From: Actinomycetota bacterium | Lineage (GTDB): Bacteria; Actinomycetota; Thermoleophilia; Gaiellales; Gaiellaceae | Direction of reading: 5' to 3' | Length of the DNA: 10,469 nt | Assembly (NCBI GenBank): GCA_013698195.1 | Contig: JACCVK010000331.1 | Coordinates: 1 to 10,469, forward strand | In this document: positions 6,062 through 10,469 of the stretch, in pieces | How the letters are laid out: every line of letters starts with the position of its first letter | How positions within the stretch are numbered: the first letter of the stretch is position 1 | Notes under the pieces: generated by a model | Database searches by the model: none | What the model saw: only the letters and a program-made list of their open reading frames with translations | What the model was told of the DNA's origin: nothing | Position numbers and translations under genes: made by a program

Positions 6062-6412
6062 GTGCACCGCCGCTACCGGCTCTCCCGCTCGAAGGACTTC
6101 GACGCGGTCTACCGGCATGGGATGTCGGCGTCCACCCGGTACCTGACGCTCCACTGGTTCCCGCGGGACGGGGATCCCAGCGGCGAGCCGCGCCTCGGGC
6201 TCGCCGTGCCGAGATCTGTGGGCACCGCAGTCTCGCGAAATCGGATCAAGCGCCAGCTTCGCGAGGCGTGGAGGGCGCGTCTCGAGCAGGTGCCGGAAGG
6301 CAAAGACTACGTCCTCGTCGCCCGGCCGGGACTCTCGGAGCCGGCCGAGTCCCGCGGCGGGGAGTGGCTCGCAGCCGAGATCGGTGAGATGCTCGAGAAG
6401 GTGCGCTCGTGA
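6062..6412 (+). CDS. rnpA: Ribonuclease P protein component, about 116 aa
   Basis: Protein cofactor of the RNase P ribozyme that matures tRNA 5' ends. From GTG 6062 the protein starts MHRRYRLSRSKDFDAVYRHG, the normal RnpA N-terminus. The central cleft strand PRLGLAVPRSVGTAV leads into the RNR motif SRNRIKRQLRE (58-68), the diagnostic RNA-contacting helix. I chose 6062 because GAGGG (6047-6051) is a fair Shine-Dalgarno about 10 nt upstream. The same frame is open further back, and GTG 5990, inside rpmH, would add 24 residues of no family similarity. GAGGG can also pair with CCCTC (6056-6060) in a small hairpin, which hints at coupling to rpmH translation. It overlaps yidD by 4 nt (GTGA). Confidence 0.95.
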   Translation: MHRRYRLSRSKDFDAVYRHGMSASTRYLTLHWFPRDGDPSGEPRLGLAVPRSVGTAVSRNRIKRQLREAWRARLEQVPEGKDYVLVARPGLSEPAESRGGEWLAAEIGEMLEKVRS

Positions 6413-6681
6413 GCTATCTCAGGCCGCGCTACCTCGGCATCGGCCTCGTGTACACCTGGCGCTGGACAGTCGGCTTGCTCACCCCGCCCGGAACGTGCAA
6501 GTACCACCCGTCCTGCTCGCAGTACGCGCTCGACGCATTCCGTGAATTCGGGCTCGTCCGCGGGCTCGTGCTTGCGGGCTGGAGGTTGCTGCGCTGCAAT
6601 CCCTGGAGCCACGGCGGCGTCGACTATGCGCACGACCAGGCCGTCTTCCCAAGCCGCCGCTCGCGGGAGGAAAGAACGTGA
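6409..6681 (+). CDS. yidD: Membrane protein insertion efficiency factor YidD, 90 aa
   Basis: Small, probably membrane-associated protein that assists YidC-dependent insertion. Its GTG (6409-6411) overlaps the rnpA stop in GTGA, and its own stop overlaps the yidC start the same way. The family core is intact: LLTPPGTCKYHPSCSQYALDAF (C30, P34, C36, Y39), GLVRGLVLAGWRLLRCNPW (R62, C63, P65) and HGGVDY (68-73). The N-terminal part is likely an amphipathic or interfacial helix. Length is within the usual 70-100 residues. Three-gene overlap with rnpA and yidC is the standard setting for this family. Confidence 0.95.
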   Translation: MSYLRPRYLGIGLVYTWRWTVGLLTPPGTCKYHPSCSQYALDAFREFGLVRGLVLAGWRLLRCNPWSHGGVDYAHDQAVFPSRRSREERT

Positions 6682-7541
6682 TCCTCGGCGGCGTCCTTAC
6701 TCCCATCGAGAACGTCCTCACCGACGTTCTGGTCTGGCTGCACGAAACCGGAGGGCTGTCGTGGGCGTGGTCGATCGTCGCCCTGACCGTCATCGTGCGG
6801 ATGCTGCTCGTTCCGGTTGCCCTCAGGCAGATCCACTCCATGCAGAGCCTGCAGATGCACGCACCGGAGATGAAGGCGCTCCAGCAGCGGTACAAGGACA
6901 ACCGGCAGAAGCAGAGCGAAGAGCTCATGAAGTTCTACCGCGAGAACAAGATCAACCCGTACGCCGCCTGCCTACCGATCGTTTTCCAGATCCCTATCTT
7001 CATCGGGCTCTTCTTCGTTCTGCGCAATTTCGAGGACGAGATCTTCTGTACTCGAGGCAACTTCTGCAACGGAGACGCCGAGGCCCTGCCCCAGTTCGAG
7101 TCTGCGCTCGAGTGGCTGAACCTCGTCGACATCACGGCTGACACGCAGGCCGGCTGGGGTCCGCTGCTCCTCGTCGTCTACGTCGTCAGCCAGCTCACAT
7201 CGACGTGGCTCATGTCGACGCAGATGCAGTCGACGGCTCAGCGCGTGATGATCATGGTGCTTCCGATCGTCTTCATCCCGTTCATCCTGAGCTTTCCGAG
7301 CGGCCTGATGATCTATTGGCTGACGACGAACCTCTGGACGACGGGCCAAGGACTGATCACGCGCAGGCAGATGCCGAAGCCTGCGCCGCCTCCGAAGCGG
7401 ACGAGCCGAACTCCGCCAAAGGAGGCGTCGGCGAACGGCGAGCCGGGCGCCTCGGGCTCGACCAAGGCGGCGACAGCTCCCGTTCGTTCCGGTCCGCCGC
7501 GGAAGGTGAAGCGCAAGCGCGGAGGCAGGCCGAGACGATGA
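6678..7541 (+). CDS. yidC: Membrane protein insertase YidC (Oxa1/Alb3 family), 287 aa
   Basis: Inserts and folds inner-membrane proteins, alone or with SecYEG. Start GTG 6678, with a strong GGAGG (6666-6670) 7 nt upstream, inside yidD. Predicted membrane segments are about 28-49 (with R41, the conserved hydrophilic-groove Arg), 96-117, 161-180 and a C-terminal pair about 190-205 and 207-223. The cytoplasmic hairpin (50-95, rich in K/R/E/Q) has the typical MQ.LQ...PEMK.LQ.RYK pattern. There is no large periplasmic P1 domain and no signal peptide or lipobox, so it is the short Gram-positive-like form. A Pro/Lys/Arg-rich tail (about 230-287) may contact ribosomes. The extracytoplasmic loop carries C124 and C130, which could form a disulfide. 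Its stop overlaps jag in ATGA. Confidence 0.96.
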   Translation: MILGGVLTPIENVLTDVLVWLHETGGLSWAWSIVALTVIVRMLLVPVALRQIHSMQSLQMHAPEMKALQQRYKDNRQKQSEELMKFYRENKINPYAACLPIVFQIPIFIGLFFVLRNFEDEIFCTRGNFCNGDAEALPQFESALEWLNLVDITADTQAGWGPLLLVVYVVSQLTSTWLMSTQMQSTAQRVMIMVLPIVFIPFILSFPSGLMIYWLTTNLWTTGQGLITRRQMPKPAPPPKRTSRTPPKEASANGEPGASGSTKAATAPVRSGPPRKVKRKRGGRPRR

Positions 7542-8212
7542 GTGAATCGGCGGCTGTCCGCGTCGAGGCCACGGGAGAGACGGTCGGAGAGGCAAAGTGG
7601 GCCGCGCTCCGCGAGCTCGAGCAGCTCATGCCGGGCCTCGATCGCGAAAGCGTTCGCTTCCAAGTCGTCACGGAAGGCGAGCGCGGGCTGCTCGGCGTCG
7701 GTTTCATGCCGGCGCAGGTGGTTGCGGAGGTGCCGGCGACACCGACCTCCGAGGTCTCGACGGAGGCGACTGCGGCCCGCGACTTCGTGCAGCGGATTGC
7801 CAACGCCATCGGCGCAAGCGTGTCCGCGGCGGCGGTCGAGCGAGACGGCTCGGTCACCGTAACGTGCTCGGGCGCAGACCTCGGCCTCTTGATCGGAAAG
7901 CACGGCCAGACGCTCGACGCCATCCAGTACCTCGCCAACGCCGTGGTCCGGGCAGAGGGTGGCGAGCATGCGGTCGTCGTCGATGCCGGCGGCTACCGCG
8001 CGCGACGTACCGCCTCTCTGGACACGCTGGCGAAGCAGTCGGCACGGCGCGCGAGCAGCACGGCGTCGCGGGTCGCGCTCGAGTCGATGACAGCTGTCGA
8101 GCGCAAGATCGTCCACGAGGCGCTGAAGGACGATCCGGAGGTCGAGACGATGAGCGAGGGCACGGAGCCGAACCGCTACGTCGTCGTGCTTCCCCGCCAC
8201 TTCGCGGACTGA
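7538..8212 (+). CDS. jag: Jag/KhpB family RNA-binding protein (KH and R3H domains), 224 aa
   Basis: Cytoplasmic RNA-binding protein (Jag, EloR or KhpB in other Gram-positives), linked there to cell elongation and small-RNA binding, usually encoded next to yidC. Start ATG 7538, overlapping the yidC stop by 4 nt; GGAGG (7521-7525) lies 12 nt upstream. Domain order: Jag_N (about 5-56, VRVEATGETVGEAKWAAL then GERGLLGVGF), a short Ala/Glu/Thr linker, a KH domain (about 80-150) with the GxxG loop GKHG at 120-123, and an R3H domain (about 155-222) with R189 and H193 in VERKIVHEAL. The linker is much shorter than in some Firmicute Jag proteins. All key motifs are present. Its role here is inferred from relatives. 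Confidence 0.93.
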   Translation: MSESAAVRVEATGETVGEAKWAALRELEQLMPGLDRESVRFQVVTEGERGLLGVGFMPAQVVAEVPATPTSEVSTEATAARDFVQRIANAIGASVSAAAVERDGSVTVTCSGADLGLLIGKHGQTLDAIQYLANAVVRAEGGEHAVVVDAGGYRARRTASLDTLAKQSARRASSTASRVALESMTAVERKIVHEALKDDPEVETMSEGTEPNRYVVVLPRHFAD

Positions 8213-8220
8213 GCGGCCGA

Positions 8221-8811
8221 GTGATCGCGGATGTGCTCGAGCGTTGGCTCGAGGACGTCGTCGCCACACCCGGACTTACCGGACTCCGCTCGCTGGCTGA
8301 CGTTCGCCGGGTCCTGCTCGAGGACGCGCTTCGGGCCACTCCGACCATTGCGGCAAATCCTGGAGCGATCGTCGATGTGGGCTCGGGCGGAGGCTCCCCG
8401 GGAATACCCCTCGCCGTTGCACTGCCGGATCGCCAGATCACGCTTCTCGAGTCCCAACGCAGGAAGTGCGACTTCCTGAGGAAGTATGCGAGCGAGCTCC
8501 CGAACCTCGAGGTCGTGTGGGGCCGAGCCGAGGAGCAGTCCGTAGACGCATTCGGCATTGCGCTCGCGAAGGCACTCGCGAGGCCGCCCGTCGCAGCCGA
8601 GTTGTGCCTACCGCTCGTCCGTGAAGCCGGGATCGCAATTCTCTGGACGGGTCCTACCGCCGATGAGGGCGCATTGAGGCAGGTGGCCGAGCAGCTCGGC
8701 GCGGTGCTCGAGACAAGTGACCACGGGCTAGCCGTCCTTCGCAAGACGAGCCCGACGCCGGCGGGATTCCCGCGACGTGCCGGCATGGCGAACAAGCGCC
8801 CGCTCGCCTGA
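8221..8811 (+). CDS. rsmG: 16S rRNA (guanine-527 N7) methyltransferase RsmG, 196 aa
   Basis: SAM-dependent enzyme (GidB) that N7-methylates a guanine in the 530 loop of 16S rRNA. Start GTG 8221, 8 nt after jag; GTG 8233 in the same frame is an alternative and neither has a good Shine-Dalgarno. The SAM site VDVGSGGGSPGIPLA (51-65) matches the usual LDIGSGAGFPGIPLA. It is followed by TLLESQRRKCDFLR (74-87), NLEVVWGRAEE (95-105) and the C-terminal PAGFPRRAGMANKRPL, typical of RsmG. The N-terminal helical part is short (about 48 residues) and lacks a clear RHxxDSL motif. The usual SRA-type motif after the acidic strand reads LAKALA, so the enzyme is somewhat divergent. Position before parA-parB fits. 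An upstream extension of this frame into jag is a shadow. Confidence 0.92.
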   Translation: MIADVLERWLEDVVATPGLTGLRSLADVRRVLLEDALRATPTIAANPGAIVDVGSGGGSPGIPLAVALPDRQITLLESQRRKCDFLRKYASELPNLEVVWGRAEEQSVDAFGIALAKALARPPVAAELCLPLVREAGIAILWTGPTADEGALRQVAEQLGAVLETSDHGLAVLRKTSPTPAGFPRRAGMANKRPLA

Positions 8812-8814
8812 CGC

Positions 8815-8832
8815 GACGCCGTAGCTGGCGTC
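8815..8832. repeat. Short inverted repeat in the rsmG-parA gap
   Basis: GACGCC (8815-8820), loop GTAGCT, GGCGTC (8827-8832): a perfect 6-bp stem 3 nt past the rsmG stop. No T-run follows, so it is not a convincing intrinsic terminator. It could equally be an operator or chance. Confidence 0.35.
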
Positions 8833-8844
8833 CGAGCCCGCCGA

Positions 8845-8850
8845 TACCCT
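8845..8850 (+). promoter_or_regulatory. Possible -10 of a leaderless parA promoter
   Basis: TACCCT fits the actinobacterial TAnnnT -10 pattern and ends 7 bp before the parA GTG (8858), the distance at which transcription would begin at the start codon. The -35 position (8822-8827, TAGCTG) is poor. No Shine-Dalgarno precedes the GTG, which agrees with leaderless initiation. Confidence 0.35.
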
Positions 8851-8857
8851 CGCCCTC

Positions 8858-9613
8858 GTGCCCGCCCGGGTCTACGCAGTGGCGAACCAGAAGGGCGGCG
8901 TCGGAAAGACGACGACCGCAGTCAACGTCGGGGCCTGCCTGGCCGAGGCCGGTGAGCGCGTGCTCCTGATCGATCTCGATCCCCAGGCGAACGCAAGCTC
9001 GGGCCTAGGCGTCCGAGCGAACGGCTCGTCCACGCACGACCTCCTCGACGGCGTGCCGCTCTCGGCGCTCGCGCATCCGACGAGCTTTCCCAACCTCGAC
9101 CTCGTGCCCGCCAAGCACGATCTCGCAGCCGCTGCGGTCGAGCTGGCGGCCCGGAATGGAGGCGAGAGCTATCTCGCGGAAGCGCTCGACGAAGGTCTTG
9201 ACCCGTATTCCTTCGTCTTCCTGGATTGCCCGCCGTCGTTCGGCCCGCTGACGGTGAACGCCCTCGCTGCTGCAAGTCGCGCGATTGTGCCCGTGCAAGC
9301 GGAGTACTACGCGCTCGAGGGACTGTCGCAGCTCCTCGGCACGATCAATCACGTCAAGGCTCATCTGAACCCCCACCTCGCAGTGGCAGGAGTTCTGCTG
9401 ACGATGGCCGACGGGAGGACTCGTTTGTCAGCCGAGGTCGAAGCGGAGCTCCGCCGCCACTTCGGTGAGCTCGTCTTCACCACGACCGTGCCTCGGTCCG
9501 TGCGCCTGGCGGAGGCGCCGAGCCATGGGCTCCCTGCGATTGCCTACGACCGGCGCTCTGCCGGCGCCGAGGCCTACTGGAAGGTGGCGATGGAGCTTGT
9601 CGAGCGTTCCTAA
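8858..9613 (+). CDS. parA: Chromosome-partitioning ATPase ParA (Soj), 251 aa
   Basis: Deviant-Walker ATPase that binds DNA non-specifically and, stimulated by ParB, moves and segregates origins. GTG 8858 gives MPARVYAVANQKGGVGKTT: Walker A' KGGVGKTT at 12-19 with signature Lys12 and Lys17, then LLIDLDPQANA (36-46, D41), Walker B FVFLDCPPSFG (119-129) and the Soj-typical PRSVRLAEAPSHGLP (212-226). Length matches chromosomal Soj, without the N-terminal DNA-binding extension of plasmid type Ia ParA. The next start (GTG 8879) would remove the first strand. The gene lies 46 nt after rsmG, has no Shine-Dalgarno and may be leaderless. It overlaps parB by 17 nt, so the two are very likely co-translated partners. 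Confidence 0.95.
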   Translation: MPARVYAVANQKGGVGKTTTAVNVGACLAEAGERVLLIDLDPQANASSGLGVRANGSSTHDLLDGVPLSALAHPTSFPNLDLVPAKHDLAAAAVELAARNGGESYLAEALDEGLDPYSFVFLDCPPSFGPLTVNALAAASRAIVPVQAEYYALEGLSQLLGTINHVKAHLNPHLAVAGVLLTMADGRTRLSAEVEAELRRHFGELVFTTTVPRSVRLAEAPSHGLPAIAYDRRSAGAEAYWKVAMELVERS

Positions 9614-10439
9614 GGAGCGGCGCGGCCTCGGCCGCGGCCTCGAAGTTCTGCTCGGCGAGGCTGGACAGCCCGAGCTGCTGCACCTGCCCGTCGAAACGAT
9701 CCATCCGAACCCGCGCCAGCCACGCCGGAGATTCGAGCCGGAAGCGGCTGCGGGTCTTGCAGCGTCGATCCGGCTTCAGGGTGTTCTGCAGCCCGTCGTC
9801 GTACGCCGGCGCGCCGAGGGCGGCTTCGAGCTGATCGCCGGCGAACGGCGTTGGCGGGCGGCGACCGCGGCGGGCACGCCGACGCTGCCCGCGCTCGTGA
9901 AGGACGTGGGCGACCGGGACTCGCTGCTTCTCGGGCTCGTGGAGAACGTCGCCCGCGAGCAGCTGTCACCGGTCGAGGAGGCCCGCGCGTATGCCTCCTT
10001 GGTGGACGAGTTCGAGCTCTCCCTTGCCGACGTCGCAGAGCGCGTCGGCCGGTCGAAGCCGGCCGTCTCGAATCGCCTGCGCCTGCTCGAGCTTCCCGAG
10101 GACGTTCTCTGGATGCTCGCCCGCGGAGACCTGACCGAAGGTCATGCGCGGGCGGTTCTCTCTCTCCCGGACGACGACGCCCGCAGGCGCCTTGCCCGCC
10201 GGATCACGAAGGAAGGCATGACGGTACGCGGGGCGGAGCGAGCTGCACAGAACGGTGGCGCAAAGCGACGCCCGCGTCGCACGATTGCGCTCGACCCGGA
10301 GCTCGCAGCGCGTGCGCGGGCGGCTGCAGAGCGCTTGACCGGACTGCCGGCCCGGGTCACGAGCAGCGCGCTCGAGATCCGCTTCGATGACGAAACGGCC
10401 CTCGCGGAGCTGGTCGAGGCGCTCGAAGCGGTTGCCTGA
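9597..10439 (+). CDS. parB: Chromosome-partitioning protein ParB (Spo0J), 280 aa, TTG start
   Basis: CTP-dependent DNA clamp that loads at parS, spreads and recruits SMC/ParA. TTG 9597 gives MSSVPKERRGLGRGLEVLLG, the classic ParB opening (RGLGRGL..LL). Upstream in-frame starts (for example ATG 9525 or GTG 9465) would add unrelated residues across parA. Motifs: PNPRQPR (38-44), CTP-binding GERRWRA (82-88), ENVARE (116-121, usually ENIQRE), and a helix-turn-helix at about 142-163 (LSLADVAERVGRSKPAVSNRL) that reads parS. A basic linker GAKRRPRR (221-228) precedes a short C-terminal dimerisation segment to residue 280. GGAAGG (9579-9584) is a possible Shine-Dalgarno, 12 nt before TTG. No parS site was found in the window. 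Confidence 0.95.
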   Translation: MSSVPKERRGLGRGLEVLLGEAGQPELLHLPVETIHPNPRQPRRRFEPEAAAGLAASIRLQGVLQPVVVRRRAEGGFELIAGERRWRAATAAGTPTLPALVKDVGDRDSLLLGLVENVAREQLSPVEEARAYASLVDEFELSLADVAERVGRSKPAVSNRLRLLELPEDVLWMLARGDLTEGHARAVLSLPDDDARRRLARRITKEGMTVRGAERAAQNGGAKRRPRRTIALDPELAARARAAAERLTGLPARVTSSALEIRFDDETALAELVEALEAVA

Positions 10440-10469
10440 ACGGAAAGGGGTGAAGACGCGGGATGGGCG

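Noticed and set aside
7313..8269. Minus-strand open frame opposite yidC and jag
   Set aside because: Arg/His/Leu-rich shadow product, opposite two well-supported genes in a co-directional operon.
8815..8832. Hairpin as terminator of the rpmH-rsmG operon
   Set aside because: The stem is only 6 bp and no T-run follows, so I list it only as an inverted repeat.
10450..10469. Start of another gene after parB (GTG 10450 or ATG 10463)
   Set aside because: A purine-rich stretch precedes them, but too few codons remain to support a gene.

Overview
The window is a replication-origin neighbourhood of a high-GC Gram-positive-type bacterium. The order gyrB-dciA-recF-dnaN-dnaA (all leftward), then an origin-like gap, then rpmH-rnpA-yidD-yidC-jag-rsmG-parA-parB (all rightward), is the classic actinobacterial oriC arrangement. 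Other pointers are the high GC content, frequent GTG starts, DUF721/DciA between recF and gyrB (as Rv0004 in Mycobacterium), a short YidC without the large periplasmic domain, and parA-parB directly after rsmG without mnmE/mnmG. The short DnaA linker is unlike Streptomyces. A deep-branching actinobacterial class such as Thermoleophilia is my guess, with low confidence.

Left arm (1-5570, minus strand). dnaA (initiator) is followed by a 158-bp gap, dnaN (sliding clamp), recF (starting at an apparent CTG), dciA (helicase loader, 1-nt overlap with recF) and gyrB, which leaves the window at its TOPRIM catalytic Glu. A strong intrinsic-terminator structure lies between dciA and gyrB. Its T-run ends one base before the gyrB ATG, and its 3' arm carries the only visible gyrB Shine-Dalgarno sequence.

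Centre (5571-5913). This is non-coding. It holds a good sigma-A-type dnaA promoter, an inverted pair of DnaA boxes, a third DnaA box next to a candidate rpmH promoter, and a locally AT-richer, purine-rich patch. It is the best oriC candidate. The dnaA-dnaN gap carries only weak DnaA-box similarity plus a TAG-triplet series, so a bipartite origin is possible but unproven.

Right arm (5914-10439, plus strand). rpmH (L34) and rnpA (RNase P protein) are followed by yidD-yidC-jag, a membrane-insertion and RNA-binding module joined by three consecutive 4-nt start/stop overlaps. Then come rsmG (16S rRNA G527-type methyltransferase), parA, which may be leaderless, and parB, which starts at TTG inside parA. 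Every gene points away from the central gap, as expected for bidirectional replication from it.

I found no mobile element, CRISPR, tRNA, rRNA or unfamiliar gene system. The more interesting signals are regulatory or concern gene starts: the gyrB leader hairpin, the recF CTG start with a duplicated spacer before it, and the origin architecture.
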